Shown in pieces: positions 17,875-29,114 of a DNA stretch of 64,000 nucleotides. The stretch is from positions 1-64,000 of the forward strand of contig DAOUSL010000001.1 of NCBI GenBank assembly GCA_030627235.1. Direction: 5' to 3'. Each line of letters starts with the position of its first letter. Position 1 is the first letter of the stretch. A program made the position numbers and the translations under genes. The stretch comes from Thioploca sp. Lineage in GTDB: Bacteria > Pseudomonadota > Gammaproteobacteria > Beggiatoales > Beggiatoaceae. Below the pieces are notes generated by a model. That model saw nothing but the letters and a program-made list of their open reading frames with translations, did not search any database and was not told the DNA's origin.

Positions 17875-19200
17875 TCATAATAAAAATATAGTTGCTAATC
17901 CTAATAATGTACCAAAACCAATAATATCAGTAATTGTAGTCAAGGTAACTCCTGCGGCTAAAGCTGGGTCGATAGATAACCGACGTAAAATAAATGGTAT
18001 AAATACTCCTGATAAAGCAGCTAATGATAAATTAATCAGTAAGGCACAACCAATAATTATTCCTAATTTTACATTGCTAAACCATACGATAGCAATTAGA
18101 GCCACCACAATTGCCCATATCATCCCATTTAATAATCCAACAGCTAATTCTTTCTTTAATAACCATATTATATTAGTATTACTAATCTGATTTAATGCCA
18201 TACCACGAATTACAATAGTTAAAGTTTGACTACCAGCAATTCCTCCCATACTAGCTACTACCGGCATCAATATTGCTAGTGCAACCATTTGTTCTAAAGT
18301 AGTTGAAAACAAACCAATTACATATGCAGCTAAAAATGCTGTAGCTAAATTTACTCCTAACCATAATGCTCTATCTTTCATGGTAGTTAAAATTGGAGCA
18401 AACATATCGTCATCACCATCTAATCCAGCTTGTCCCATTAAATGATGATCAGCTTCAGAACGAATTACATCCACTACATCGTCAACTGTAATACGCCCCA
18501 TTAAATAACCTTGTTCATCAACTACTGGAGCAGATAATAAGTCTCTTTGTTCAAACAGAATAGCAACGTCATGGGCAGATAAATGAGCAGAAATTGGCTC
18601 TATTTCAGAAGACATCACTTGTGAAACTGTGAATTTGGGAGTATTAGTTAATATATCTAGCAATGATAACATTCCACGATAACAATTATTACAATCGACT
18701 ACCATTAGAACATCAGTTTTTTCTGGCAATTGTTTTAACCGACGTAAATAATATGATACCATTTTTAAAGTCATTTCCATACGAACTGTCAATACATCCG
18801 TATTCATCAAACCACCAGCTGAATCTTTTGGATAAAACAGCACTTGTGTTAAACGTTGCCGATGTCTCCAGTTCATAGCTTGTAAAACTTTTTCCACTAT
18901 TTCATCTGGTAAATTTTGAAGTATATCAACAGCATCATCAATTGCCATATTTTCAGCAGCGACAGTAATGTTTGCAATCGGCATGTTGAGCATTAACTCA
19001 AGTCGTACATTTTCACTTATATGAGGTAGAATATCCCCTGGATCAATATTTTTTAGTTGCCATAATTCAAATCTTTGTTTGATCGGTAATGACTCTAAAA
19101 CATCAGCAATTTCAGATGGATGTAATTCATTAATAATATTGTTTATTTCAGCTTTAATCCCATTATTTAGGGCTTCATGCAAGCTGTCCAGAGTGGTCAT
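17875..19200 (-). CDS. mgtE: Magnesium transporter MgtE
   Basis: HPSEIADVLESLP, CBS domains, GSQTLTIVIRGMAL, TM region ending TTITDIIGFGTLLGLATIFLL. Confidence 0.95.
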   Translation of the reverse strand: MTTLDSLHEALNNGIKAEINNIINELHPSEIADVLESLPIKQRFELWQLKNIDPGDILPHISENVRLELMLNMPIANITVAAENMAIDDAVDILQNLPDEIVEKVLQAMNWRHRQRLTQVLFYPKDSAGGLMNTDVLTVRMEMTLKMVSYYLRRLKQLPEKTDVLMVVDCNNCYRGMLSLLDILTNTPKFTVSQVMSSEIEPISAHLSAHDVAILFEQRDLLSAPVVDEQGYLMGRITVDDVVDVIRSEADHHLMGQAGLDGDDDMFAPILTTMKDRALWLGVNLATAFLAAYVIGLFSTTLEQMVALAILMPVVASMGGIAGSQTLTIVIRGMALNQISNTNIIWLLKKELAVGLLNGMIWAIVVALIAIVWFSNVKLGIIIGCALLINLSLAALSGVFIPFILRRLSIDPALAAGVTLTTITDIIGFGTLLGLATIFLL

Positions 19201-19210
19201 AGGCAGGAAT

Positions 19211-20932
19211 TTAGAGATTGATATACTTCAACGATTCAGTAATTGCTGTTGGAGAATTCATTGCCATAGTTTGGCTAGTAAATTTAGTTAAATTTTTTAT
19301 ATTACTATTTTTAATAATTTGTTTAACTTCTAAAAAAGATTCTGGATTAACACTAAATGAACGTAAACCTAAGCCTAATAATAATTTTACATACTGGCTA
19401 TCACTTGCCATCTCACCACACATACTAATTGGTTTATTGGCCTTAGTAGCTGCATCAACACTCATTTTAATTAAACGTAGTATTGCCGGATGTAAAGGAT
19501 CGTATAAATAATTTACTGCCTCATCACCTCTGTCTATTGCTAAAGTATATTGGATTAAATCATTAGTACCAACTGACAAAAAATCAACTTGAGGAGCTAT
19601 TAAATCAGTACAAATAGCCATAGCTGGAACTTCTAACATAACCCCAAATGGCATTTTCGGATTAAAAGCTAAAGATTTTTCTTGTAATTCTTGTCTTATT
19701 TCTTTGATTATATTAAATACTTGAGTTAATTCTTGAAATCCAGTTATCATCGGAATCATCATCCGTACTTGGCCAAGTGCAGAAGCTCGGATAATTGCTC
19801 GTAACTGTGGTTTAAATAGCTTGGAATTATTTAGGCATAGTCTGATAGCTCGTAGGCCAAGAGCTGAATTACAGGTTGTTGCATGATTACCTAATATTTG
19901 TTTATCAGCCCCTAGATCAAGGGTACGGATTGTTATTGGGCCACCTTGCATAGCATTTATAACTTTTAGATATGCATCAAAATGTTCATCCTCTTCTGGT
20001 GGAGTATGCCGATTCATAAATAGAAACTCAGTACGATATAGACCAACTCCTTTGCCACCAACCCGTTTTACTGCATCCATATCTTCCGGAAACTCAATAT
20101 TGGCATGTAAAGTAATGGGAATTCCGTCTTGAGTAACAGTTGGAGAAGATTTTATTTTGCTTAAAACAGCTCGGAAATGTCTTTGTTCATTTTGACGAAT
20201 TTGGTAATGACGTAAACAATGTTCATCTGGTGATATAAATATTACTCCTTGTTCACCATCAATAATCAAAGTATCATCAGCTTTTATATAAGGCTGAGCT
20301 TTTCGCAAACCAACTATTGCAGGAATCCCCAAACTACGAGCCAAAATAGCCGTATGTGAAGTAGTTCCTCCAAATTCAGTAGCAAATGCTAAAATGCCTT
20401 GATGTTGCATCAATACAGTATCAGCTGGACTTAAATCATCAGCTAAAATGATAGTATTTGCTAAACAAGTTAATGTAGTTTCGAATGATATATCGGCATG
20501 ACCGTGGAGAATTCTTTGAATCCGAATAACTACTTGTTCAATATCATTTTTACGAGAACTTAGATATGGATCATCCATATTATCAAAAATCTGAATAATT
20601 TCATTACTCTGCATTTGCAAAGCCCATTCAGCGTTACAATTATGTTCGTAAATTAAGTCAATTGGAGCTTTAGCTAACAGGCTGTCCTCAAGCATTAAGA
20701 GGTGGGAATCAATAAATGAGGCTATGTCAACGGTTGAGTCTACAGGAATTTGTTCTTTTATATGTTCTAATTGTTGATGAGCTAAGTCAATAGCATTTTT
20801 AAAACGGATAACCTCTGCATCAATATCAGTCACAGATTCATGGCTGATTTCTAAAACATCACGACGGATAACGTGAACTTTACCAATAGCAATACCTTTT
20901 GATACTCCAATGCCATGTAAAGTTAAACTCAC
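19211..20932 (-). CDS. ptsI: Phosphoenolpyruvate-protein phosphotransferase (PTS enzyme I)
   Basis: GGTTSHTAILARSLGIPAIVGL (phospho-His), GGKGVGLYRTEFLFMNR, SVGTNDLIQYTLAIDRGDEAV, PISMCGEMASD. Confidence 0.95.
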   Translation of the reverse strand: MSLTLHGIGVSKGIAIGKVHVIRRDVLEISHESVTDIDAEVIRFKNAIDLAHQQLEHIKEQIPVDSTVDIASFIDSHLLMLEDSLLAKAPIDLIYEHNCNAEWALQMQSNEIIQIFDNMDDPYLSSRKNDIEQVVIRIQRILHGHADISFETTLTCLANTIILADDLSPADTVLMQHQGILAFATEFGGTTSHTAILARSLGIPAIVGLRKAQPYIKADDTLIIDGEQGVIFISPDEHCLRHYQIRQNEQRHFRAVLSKIKSSPTVTQDGIPITLHANIEFPEDMDAVKRVGGKGVGLYRTEFLFMNRHTPPEEDEHFDAYLKVINAMQGGPITIRTLDLGADKQILGNHATTCNSALGLRAIRLCLNNSKLFKPQLRAIIRASALGQVRMMIPMITGFQELTQVFNIIKEIRQELQEKSLAFNPKMPFGVMLEVPAMAICTDLIAPQVDFLSVGTNDLIQYTLAIDRGDEAVNYLYDPLHPAILRLIKMSVDAATKANKPISMCGEMASDSQYVKLLLGLGLRSFSVNPESFLEVKQIIKNSNIKNLTKFTSQTMAMNSPTAITESLKYINL

Positions 20933-21198
20933 TCTTCTTCTCCAAAACGGTCCTTAATAAGGTCGCTTATCTGTAACATAGCTGTTTTTTCATCAATTCC
21001 ATCAACTGATAATTCTATTTCACAACCTTTAGCAGCTGCTAATAACATTACTCCCATAATACTTTTGCCATTTACTTCTCGTTGTTTACGTTTTACTTGA
21101 ATTGAACTATCAAATTGTGAAGCTAATCTAACCAATTTGGTTGCTGCTCTCGCATGTAAACCTAATTTATTAACAATAGTAATGGTTTGTTTTAACAT
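20929..21198 (-). CDS. ptsH: PTS phosphocarrier protein HPr
   Basis: VNKLGLHARAATKLVRLASQF...KRKQREVNGKSIMGVMLLAAAKG. Confidence 0.95.
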   Translation of the reverse strand: MLKQTITIVNKLGLHARAATKLVRLASQFDSSIQVKRKQREVNGKSIMGVMLLAAAKGCEIELSVDGIDEKTAMLQISDLIKDRFGEEE

Positions 21199-21211
21199 GA
21201 TTACATATATT

Positions 21212-21613
21212 TTATTCTTCTATTACTGAATTAACATCTAATATCCCTTGACATCCACCAGATATGGCTATACTCACCATTGTATCTAAATCAGCTGTTG
21301 AATAGTTCATAATTCTAACTAACATAGGGAAATTTACCCCTGCTACCACTCGAACTCTACAATCAGGAATCAATTTACTAGCAATATTACAAGGTGTAGC
21401 AGCAAATAAATCGGTAAGTACTAATACCCCATGTTCTTTATTTAGAGTGTTACAGATATTTTTTGCATGATAACAAAATTCAAAAAATTCATTTTCATGA
21501 CGAACAGGCAATATCTTAACCGGCAATGGTAAAGTACCTAGCATCTTCTCTAAGCTCTCCAATAGGGCAGAGCCTATATCATCATGGGTAATTAGTAAGA
21601 TACCTACACTCAT
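21212..21613 (-). CDS. PTS EIIA component, mannose/sorbose family
   Basis: VGILLITHDDIGSALLES...GVLVLTDLFAATPCNIASKL...VVAGVNFPMLVRIMNY. Confidence 0.9.
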   Translation of the reverse strand: MSVGILLITHDDIGSALLESLEKMLGTLPLPVKILPVRHENEFFEFCYHAKNICNTLNKEHGVLVLTDLFAATPCNIASKLIPDCRVRVVAGVNFPMLVRIMNYSTADLDTMVSIAISGGCQGILDVNSVIEE

Positions 21614-21677
21614 TTTATGCTGTTGCTAGATTTATTGATACTGAGAATGTGATACACAGTGATAGCAATTAAAACTA

Positions 21678-23000
21678 TTAATATCTGTAATGTTCTGGTT
21701 TATAAGGACCTTCTACAGGTATATTTAAATAAGTGGCTTGATTTGGTGTTAATTCGGTTAAGTTAGCTCCTAAACGTTGTAAATGCATTCTTGCAACCTT
21801 TTCGTCTAAATATTTAGGTAATACATATACTTTATTTTCATAGCTTGCATGATTTTTCCATAATTCCATTTGGGCTAATACTTGATTAGCAAAAGAATTG
21901 GACATTACAAAACTAGGGTGACCGGTAGCACAACCTAAATTAACTAAACGGCCTTCTGCTAGTAAAATTAATCTTTTACCATCAGGAAATATTATATGAT
22001 CAACTTGTGGTTTAATATTTTCCCATTCATATTGACGAATTTCAGCAACTTCAATTTCTGAATCAAAATGACCAATATTACACACTATAACTTGATCTTT
22101 CATTTGTTTCATATGTTCATGAGTTACCACGCCAACATTACCTGTAGTAGTAACAAAAATATCAGCCAATGGAGCAGCTTGCTCCATAGTTACAACTCGA
22201 TAACCTTCCATAGTTGCTTGTAACGCACAAATTGGATCTATTTCTGTTACCCATACAGTTGCTCCTAAACCACGAAATGCTTGAGTACAGCCTTTACCAA
22301 CATCACCATAGCCTAAAACTACACAAACTTTACCAGCAATCATCACGTCTGTAGCACGTTTGATACCATCCATCAAAGATTCACGACAACCATATAAATT
22401 ATCAAATTTTGACTTGGTAACTGAATCATTAACATTGATAGCAGGAACTTTTAAAGAACCATCTTTCATCATTTCATACAGACGATGTACGCCAGTAGTA
22501 GTTTCTTCAGAGATACCTTTTATATCTTTAAGTAAATCAGAATATTTATCATGCATGATCTGAGTTAAATCTCCACCATCATCCAAGATCATATTAGGCC
22601 GCCAACCATCAGGACCAAAAATAGTTTGTTCTATACACCACCAAAATTCTTCTTCTGATTCTTCTTTCCAAGCAAATACTGGAATATTTTGATCAGCAAT
22701 AGCAGCAGCAGCATGATCTTGAGTAGAGAAAATATTACATGAAGACCAACGTACTTCTGCCCCTAAAACCACTAAAGTTTCAATTAAAACTGCAGTTTGG
22801 ATTGTCATGTGTAAACAACCAGCAATGCGAGTTCCTTTTAATGGTTTTTCATCTCCATATTCTTTTCGTAATTGTATTAAACCGGGCATTTCTGTTTCTG
22901 CAATCGCAATTTCTTTATGACCCCATTCGGCCAATTTCATATCAGCAACTTTATAATCTGGGGTTAAATTAACGATTGGTGGTTGTGTACTCATTTTCAC
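21678..23000 (-). CDS. ahcY: Adenosylhomocysteinase
   Basis: [50 protein letters not shown]-terminus [10 protein letters not shown]. Confidence 0.97.
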   Translation of the reverse strand: MKMSTQPPIVNLTPDYKVADMKLAEWGHKEIAIAETEMPGLIQLRKEYGDEKPLKGTRIAGCLHMTIQTAVLIETLVVLGAEVRWSSCNIFSTQDHAAAAIADQNIPVFAWKEESEEEFWWCIEQTIFGPDGWRPNMILDDGGDLTQIMHDKYSDLLKDIKGISEETTTGVHRLYEMMKDGSLKVPAINVNDSVTKSKFDNLYGCRESLMDGIKRATDVMIAGKVCVVLGYGDVGKGCTQAFRGLGATVWVTEIDPICALQATMEGYRVVTMEQAAPLADIFVTTTGNVGVVTHEHMKQMKDQVIVCNIGHFDSEIEVAEIRQYEWENIKPQVDHIIFPDGKRLILLAEGRLVNLGCATGHPSFVMSNSFANQVLAQMELWKNHASYENKVYVLPKYLDEKVARMHLQRLGANLTELTPNQATYLNIPVEGPYKPEHYRY

Positions 23001-23054
23001 TCCTGTTGGATTGCTAAATTATAAATCTATACAAATTTATATAACAAGCTATGA

Positions 23055-23072
23055 TGGGGTTTAAATCCCCCA
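23055..23072. terminator. Hairpin in the metK-ahcY intergenic region
   Basis: TGGGG-TTTAAATC-CCCCA inverted repeat. Confidence 0.35.
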
Positions 23073-23148
23073 TACAATTATAAATTCATATAAATCCGGA
23101 TTTCTATTGAATTATATCAGAAATATATAATATTATACAGCATATAGT

Positions 23149-24309
23149 TTAAATACCAGCCGCTTCTTTAAGCTGAGTGGCTTTATCAGTATTTTCCCAT
23201 GTAAACTGAGTTTCTTCACGGCCAAAGTGACCATAGCTAGCAGTATCAGCATAAATTGGTCGTAATAAATCTAACATTGCCACTAAACCACGAGGACGTA
23301 AATCAAAATGTTCCCGTATTAATTGGGTTAAACGAGCTTCATCGATTTTACCAGTACCGAAAGTTTCTACTCTAATCGAAGTTGGTTCAGCCACTCCAAT
23401 TGCGTAAGATATTTGGATTTCACATCTTTCTGCCAAACCAGCAGCCACAATATTCTTAGCCACATAACGAGTTGCATAAGCAGCAGAACGATCAACCTTA
23501 GAAGGGTCTTTGCCAGAAAATGCTCCACCACCATGTCGTGCCATGCCGCCATAAGTATCTACAATTATCTTACGACCAGTTAAACCACAATCTCCTACTG
23601 GGCCACCAATTACAAACCGACCTGTTGGATTAATGTGAATTTGAGTATTGTTATCCATCCATTCCGCTGGTAAAACAGGTTTAATAATTTCTTCCATCAC
23701 AGCTTCACGAATGGTTTTATTATCAACTTCTGGATTATGTTGAGTTGACAAAACTACTGCATCAATTCCAACTGGTTTACTACCTTCATAACGAAATGTT
23801 ACCTGACTCTTAGCATCTGGCCGCAACCAAGGCAAAGTACCATTTTTACGCACTTCAGCTTGGCGTTTTACTAAACGATGCGCATAAGTTATCGGAGCTG
23901 GCATCAATACATCAGTTTCATTAGTAGCATAACCAAACATCAGACCCTGGTCTCCAGCGCCTTGTTCATGAGATTCAGTTTCATCAACACCCATGGCAAT
24001 GTCAGTTGATTGTTTTCCAAGTGCTGATAAAACTGCACATGATTCCCAATCAAATCCCATATCTGAACTGTTATAACCAATTCCTTTTATAGTTTCTCGT
24101 ACGACATGTTCTACATCAATATTGGCATTAGTAGTTATTTCACCAGCTACTATTACCATACCAGTTTTAATCATGGTCTCACAAGCAACTCGTGATTTAA
24201 TATCTTTGGTTAATAAAGCATCTAAGATAGCATCAGAAATTTGATCAGCAACTTTATCAGGATGGCCTTCAGAAACAGATTCAGAAGTAAAAAGTAACTT
24301 TTCAGACAT
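23149..24309 (-). CDS. metK: S-adenosylmethionine synthase
   Basis: [57 protein letters not shown]. Confidence 0.97.
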   Translation of the reverse strand: MSEKLLFTSESVSEGHPDKVADQISDAILDALLTKDIKSRVACETMIKTGMVIVAGEITTNANIDVEHVVRETIKGIGYNSSDMGFDWESCAVLSALGKQSTDIAMGVDETESHEQGAGDQGLMFGYATNETDVLMPAPITYAHRLVKRQAEVRKNGTLPWLRPDAKSQVTFRYEGSKPVGIDAVVLSTQHNPEVDNKTIREAVMEEIIKPVLPAEWMDNNTQIHINPTGRFVIGGPVGDCGLTGRKIIVDTYGGMARHGGGAFSGKDPSKVDRSAAYATRYVAKNIVAAGLAERCEIQISYAIGVAEPTSIRVETFGTGKIDEARLTQLIREHFDLRPRGLVAMLDLLRPIYADTASYGHFGREETQFTWENTDKATQLKEAAGI

Positions 24310-24635
24310 AAATATCCTCTTTTATATATATATATGTGTTTATTCAAGTAAGATTAAGTACTTAAATATAGCTAAAATTCTTGGTATTTTAAAATGACAG
24401 ACTTTGATTGATGACAAAAATTTAAATACTGGAATTGACAGTCAGCATAGTTGTGATAGTGTCATAATCATTATAATGCAATGCTAGGTGATTTGCATCT
24501 AATATTTTTTAGATGGTATTTTAAGGACAATTATTTATATACTATAATTCTGATTATTTAAAATCGAGTATTTATATAAATGGTCAGAACTATTTATTTT
24601 TAAGTGAATATCATATCTATATTTTAAATTATAGA

Positions 24636-24700
24636 TTGGGTAAAGTGATAATAAAACCTAAAGTTTGGTTTCAGTTAAAATTCTACCCAACCTACATTTA
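24636..24700. repeat. Dispersed hairpin repeat (nested stem; related to the copy at 46652-46706)
   Basis: TTGGGTA (24636-24642) / TACCCAA (24684-24690) enclosing AAACC / GGTTT; flank TACCCAACCTACATTTA is shared (16/17) with 46690-46706. Confidence 0.5.
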
Positions 24701-24748
24701 ATTACTTAAAAATTAGATTATCATCAAAATAATATTTAATATACAATT

Positions 24749-25384
24749 TTATTCTTTTTCTTCAGGTTGTTCTTCACTTACTTCATCTTCGTCAGCTGTA
24801 TCACCACGAGCTAAATGTATAGATACAACAGGCAAGTCATGCTTATCACCTTTATTAGTTACAACAGCTAATTCAACTCCTTCAGGCAATATTAAATCTG
24901 ACATATGTACAATCTGATTAAGCTCAATTTTAGCAATATCAACTTCTATAAATTCTGGTAAATCTTTAGGTAAACAACGAATATCAAGGTCAGATTTCTG
25001 ACGAGCGATAACTCCACCACCTTGTTTGACACCAAGACATTCTTCTTCATTCATAAAATGCAATGGCACTTTCATATGAATTTTTTCATTCTCGTTCACT
25101 CTTTGTAAGTCCATATGTAAAATAACTGACTTATAAGGATGACGCTGTAAGTCTTTTAGTACTACTTTTTCTGGCTGATTATCTATATTAACAGTTAGAA
25201 TATGTGAATAAAAAGCTTCATTTTCTAAATGTTTTAACAATTCATTATGAGATACTGTTAAAGGTATTGGTTTTTTGCCTCCACCATAAATAATTGCTGT
25301 AGTATTACCGGTACGACGTAGGCGGCGGCTCGCACCTTTACCCATATCAGTACGCGTTTGTGCATTAATTTCAAAATTTTCCAT
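24749..25384 (-). CDS. rplY: 50S ribosomal protein L25/general stress protein Ctc
   Basis: GKGASRRLRRTGNTTAIIYGG, VVLKDLQRHPYKSVILHMDLQRV. Confidence 0.93.
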   Translation of the reverse strand: MENFEINAQTRTDMGKGASRRLRRTGNTTAIIYGGGKKPIPLTVSHNELLKHLENEAFYSHILTVNIDNQPEKVVLKDLQRHPYKSVILHMDLQRVNENEKIHMKVPLHFMNEEECLGVKQGGGVIARQKSDLDIRCLPKDLPEFIEVDIAKIELNQIVHMSDLILPEGVELAVVTNKGDKHDLPVVSIHLARGDTADEDEVSEEQPEEKE

Positions 25385-25436
25385 TTTTTATAATCTTATA
25401 TTTTAAGTTTAAAATATTAACTTCCGCGACCAGAAG

Positions 25437-26390
25437 CTAATCCATAAATAAAGAACTGACTGATTCTTCTTCACTGATACGGCGCATAATTTCAGCTAGC
25501 ATTGCTGCAATACTTAGTTGACGAATATTATGACATTCTGCGGCATTTGTTGCAAGTGGGATAGTGTTTGTAACAATTAATTCATCTAATAGTGAATTTT
25601 CAATATTGGTCACTGCCTTACCAGATAATACTGGATGAGTGCAATAAGCTACTACCTTAGAAGCTCCGTGTTTTTTTAATGCTCCAGCGGCTTCACATAA
25701 AGTTCCAGCTGTATCAACCATATCATCAATAATTACACAAGTACGATTTTCCACTTTACCAATGATATTCATTACTATAGATTCATTTGGACGTGGTCGA
25801 CGTTTATCAATAATAGCTAGGTCAGCATCGTCTAATTGTTTGGCTAAAGCTCTAGCTCGAACTACTCCTCCAACATCTGGTGATACTACCATTAAGTTAG
25901 GATATTCAAGTCGCCAAATATCACTGACTAGAATTGGTGAAGCATAAACATTATCAACTGGAAAATCGAAAAAACCTTGAATTTGTTCGGCATGTAAATC
26001 GACGGTTAATACTCGATCAGTACCAACGCTAGCAAGCATATTAGCGACTACCTTAGCACTAATAGGAACTCTAGCAGAACGGGTGCGACGATCTTGACGC
26101 GAATAACCAAAATAGGGAATTACGGTTGTGACTCTACTAGCTGAAGCACGTCGAACTGCATCAACAAAAACCAATAATTCCATCAAATTATCATTGGTAG
26201 GAGCACAAGTTGGTTGGATAATAAAAACATCTTTGCCACGAACATTTTCGTGCAGTTCTACCATAGTTTCACCATCGCTAAAACGGTTAACTACAGCTTT
26301 TCCCAAAGGTAAATTCAGATGTTTAGCTACTGAGTTGGCTAAAGTAGGATTGGCATTGCCAGTAAAGACCATCATGCGGTTAGCAGACAC
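25437..26390 (-). CDS. prs: Ribose-phosphate pyrophosphokinase
   Basis: [83 protein letters not shown]. Confidence 0.97.
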   Translation of the reverse strand: MSANRMMVFTGNANPTLANSVAKHLNLPLGKAVVNRFSDGETMVELHENVRGKDVFIIQPTCAPTNDNLMELLVFVDAVRRASASRVTTVIPYFGYSRQDRRTRSARVPISAKVVANMLASVGTDRVLTVDLHAEQIQGFFDFPVDNVYASPILVSDIWRLEYPNLMVVSPDVGGVVRARALAKQLDDADLAIIDKRRPRPNESIVMNIIGKVENRTCVIIDDMVDTAGTLCEAAGALKKHGASKVVAYCTHPVLSGKAVTNIENSLLDELIVTNTIPLATNAAECHNIRQLSIAAMLAEIMRRISEEESVSSLFMD

Positions 26391-26430
26391 AGCAAGGACT
26401 CCCGCGAGTTTAAGTTGATGAATTTAGAAT

Positions 26431-26504
26431 TGGCTGGGGTACCAGGATTCGAACCTGGGATCATGGGATCAAAACCCAGTGCCTTACCGCTTGGCTATAC
26501 CCCA
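26431..26504 (-). tRNA. tRNA-Gln (anticodon UUG)
   Basis: Minus strand TGGGGTATAGCCAAGCGGTAAGGCACTGGGTTTTGATCCCATGATCCCAGGTTCGAATCCTGGTACCCCAGCCA; cloverleaf arms, GGTTCGAATCC T-arm, encoded CCA. Confidence 0.95.
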
Positions 26505-26524
26505 ATTATAGAGAAGATTGGAAA

Positions 26525-27379
26525 TTATAAGGTTGTTTTCATATTTTTAAAATGAGCCGGAGAAATATTTTTTCCTTGAGTAACAAAACCCCGCCACCTT
26601 TTTGGTAATTGTTTAAATACTACATTAGCTTTAGTATAATCATCAAACTTAGCAAACAAACAAGCTCCAGTTCCAGTTAACTTAGCAGAACTATATTGAT
26701 TCAACCATTTAATAGCTTGATTCACTTGTGGATAATTCTCACATACTATTGCTTCAAATGTATTAACACTTTTACCTACTACGAAATCCCGCATTATAAT
26801 AGGAAAAGAATCTCTTGTCAAGTCTTTAGCATTAAAAACTTCGGCTGTTGATATATTACAACCTGGATGGATTACTAAATACCAAGGTTCATCTAAATCT
26901 ACTGGGGTTAAAATTTCACCTATTCCTTCAGCCCATGCAGCATGACCATATATAAAAACTGGTATATCTGCTCCTAATTCTAATCCTAATTTAGCTAAAA
27001 TATCAAGTGATAAATTTAGTTTCCATAGCTGATTTAAGGCTAATAAGGCAGTTGCGGCATCAGAGCTACCCCCTCCTAATCCACCACCCACTGGAATTTT
27101 TTTTTCTACCTTTATATCTACACCTTGTTTTGTATTACTGTATTGTTTAAGTAAACGAGCTGCTTTTAGGGTCAAATCTTGTTCTGGATTTAAATCTGTT
27201 AATGTAGATACGCAAAATAACTGACCGTCTTGTCTAAGTTTAAAATTTAAAATATCACTATAATCAAGAAATTGAAAAATGGTTTGTAAATTATGATAAC
27301 CATCTTTTCTACGAGATGTAATATGTAAAAATAAATTTAATTTAGCTGGAGCTGGCCAACTTGTAACAGTTATAGTCAT
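26525..27379 (-). CDS. ispE: 4-diphosphocytidyl-2-C-methyl-D-erythritol kinase
   Basis: PAPAKLNLFLHITSRRKDGYHNLQTIFQFLDY, KKIPVGGGLGGGSSDAATALLALN, KLTGTGACLFAKF. Confidence 0.96.
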   Translation of the reverse strand: MTITVTSWPAPAKLNLFLHITSRRKDGYHNLQTIFQFLDYSDILNFKLRQDGQLFCVSTLTDLNPEQDLTLKAARLLKQYSNTKQGVDIKVEKKIPVGGGLGGGSSDAATALLALNQLWKLNLSLDILAKLGLELGADIPVFIYGHAAWAEGIGEILTPVDLDEPWYLVIHPGCNISTAEVFNAKDLTRDSFPIIMRDFVVGKSVNTFEAIVCENYPQVNQAIKWLNQYSSAKLTGTGACLFAKFDDYTKANVVFKQLPKRWRGFVTQGKNISPAHFKNMKTTL

Positions 27380-27403
27380 TTCAATAATATGAAAAATAAG
27401 TTT

Positions 27404-28069
27404 TTATCTATTCATTCCACGTAAATATACTGGACTAATATTTTCAGCAGAAACTACTTGGCCTTGTTTAAATAAGTTTAATGCCAATGGAATCATTGCA
27501 CTAGCTTGGGTATATTTATCTATTTGATAATTTTGTAATAACGTTTTTAGTTTGTTTTGTAATATTTCGGCATAAATCCAGCCACTACCAGTTCCATACC
27601 ATTTTTCAGTTATAGGTAAATCAATAGAATTTGGTTTGGCTACTTTATCTACAGTCTGACACTGCATAATTTCTTGTGAATTTAAGATATAATATCCATA
27701 ATAAATTTCTTCCATTCTAGCGTCAATTACAGATAAAATTTGTTTTTCCCCAGTTTCAATATAAGCAGCTTGAGCTAAAGTTGCTAAAGAAGATATTGGA
27801 GCTATTGGTATGTCAACAGCAAATGCTATGCCTTGTGCTACTCCACAAGCAATCCGTAGTCCAGTAAAACTACCAGGCCCTTTTCCAACAGCTACACCGT
27901 CCAGTTGATTGGGGTTTATACCAGCTTCGGCAAGTAATTCATCTGCCATTGGTAGGATTAGTTTAGTATGTTGTCTTGGGGTAAGTTGGCTACGAAATTG
28001 GGTTTCGCCATCTATATATAAAGCACAGGAACAGGCTTCAGTGGAAGTATCAATTGCTAGTAATTTCAT
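27404..28069 (-). CDS. tsaB: tRNA threonylcarbamoyladenosine biosynthesis protein TsaB
   Basis: MKLLAIDTSTEACSCAL, GVAVGKGPGSFTGLRIACGVAQGIAF. Confidence 0.94.
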   Translation of the reverse strand: MKLLAIDTSTEACSCALYIDGETQFRSQLTPRQHTKLILPMADELLAEAGINPNQLDGVAVGKGPGSFTGLRIACGVAQGIAFAVDIPIAPISSLATLAQAAYIETGEKQILSVIDARMEEIYYGYYILNSQEIMQCQTVDKVAKPNSIDLPITEKWYGTGSGWIYAEILQNKLKTLLQNYQIDKYTQASAMIPLALNLFKQGQVVSAENISPVYLRGMNR

Positions 28070-28085
28070 TTATTAAGAAATCTAT

Positions 28086-28697
28086 TTAAGTATTTTCAGA
28101 CAGGTATTTATCAATATTAACTTTCAATTGTTCGATTGCTGAGGTTTCCAAAATAAATACTACATAACCATCTATATATTCATGCTGTAAACTGAATTTA
28201 ACTTGTATAAATAATATTATATTATTATCAAATCCATTATTAAATATTTCTTCAGCTGTACCTTTTATAAAGACTGGTATCTCAGTAATTAAATCCTTGG
28301 ATAATAAATTGCTACAAGTTGCAAGACAAGTATTTAGTACAATATTCCCAATTTCTTTTATAGCATCTGCTTCTAACTCTAATAATTCTGTAGCAGATAC
28401 TTGGTTTTTCATCAAAATATTAATCAATCTCATCCCTTTATTTTGAGCAAATATTAGCAAAGCATCGCCATAAAAAGCTCCTTGAAAAGATTGTTTGATT
28501 ACAACTATATTTTTGGATAAAGTATCGAAATATTCAACCATTTGTTGTTTATATAAAAATTCAAGACTAGGAACTGATAATTTAATTTCTTCATTAACTA
28601 TTTCGCTTAAAGCTTTAGCAGAATATCCCATTCCAATGTTTAATAATTCAACAATTGCATCGTACTGTAATTCGGACAATTGAATGTTATCATCCAT
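28086..28697 (-). CDS. CheC/CheX-like chemotaxis phosphatase family protein
   Basis: LSELQYDAIVELLNIGMGYSAKALSEIVNEEIKLSVPSLEF...ADAIKEIGNIVLNTCLATCSNLL (E..GNI..N repeats of the CheC family). Confidence 0.8.
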   Translation of the reverse strand: MDDNIQLSELQYDAIVELLNIGMGYSAKALSEIVNEEIKLSVPSLEFLYKQQMVEYFDTLSKNIVVIKQSFQGAFYGDALLIFAQNKGMRLINILMKNQVSATELLELEADAIKEIGNIVLNTCLATCSNLLSKDLITEIPVFIKGTAEEIFNNGFDNNIILFIQVKFSLQHEYIDGYVVFILETSAIEQLKVNIDKYLSENT

Positions 28698-29058
28698 AAA
28701 TGAAACTCAAGATTTTTTCTTCAGTAATTGGTTTTGGGATAAAACTTATTCCTAAATCTTTAGCTTTCTGTCGGATCATATCCTGAATATTAGCAGTCAG
28801 TAAACCTATCTTAATATCAGGAAAATGCTGTAATAACTCTTTCGCTAACATTAACCCATCCATACCGGGCATATTCAGATCCAAAATTGCAGTATTTACA
28901 ACAATATCCTTAATTTTTGTTAAGGCTTCTTCTCCAGTATTAGCTTCTACAATTTGCAATTTTTTATCGGCATGATCAATAATAGCCCGTACTAGCATCC
29001 TAGAAACTCGGCTATCATCAACAACTAATATAGTTTGGGATGTCATATTTGCTTCCAA
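28690..29058 (-). CDS. Single-domain response regulator (CheY-like)
   Basis: ILVVDDSRVSRMLVRAII...AILDLNMPGMDGLMLAKEL...FIPKPI; overlaps the CheC-like ORF by 8 nt. Confidence 0.9.
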   Translation of the reverse strand: MEANMTSQTILVVDDSRVSRMLVRAIIDHADKKLQIVEANTGEEALTKIKDIVVNTAILDLNMPGMDGLMLAKELLQHFPDIKIGLLTANIQDMIRQKAKDLGISFIPKPITEEKILSFIYG

Positions 29059-29114
29059 GCAGTTAATATAATATATTGTAACATTAAATCTAATTATTTG
29101 CTACACTATCAACG

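Noticed and set aside
23001-23148. SAH riboswitch upstream of ahcY
   Set aside because: Only a simple G/C hairpin is visible, with no conserved SAH-riboswitch core recognised.
24310-24748. SAM riboswitch upstream of metK
   Set aside because: Long leader checked by eye; no convincing SAM-I/II/IV-type core found. An Infernal search would be needed to exclude it.
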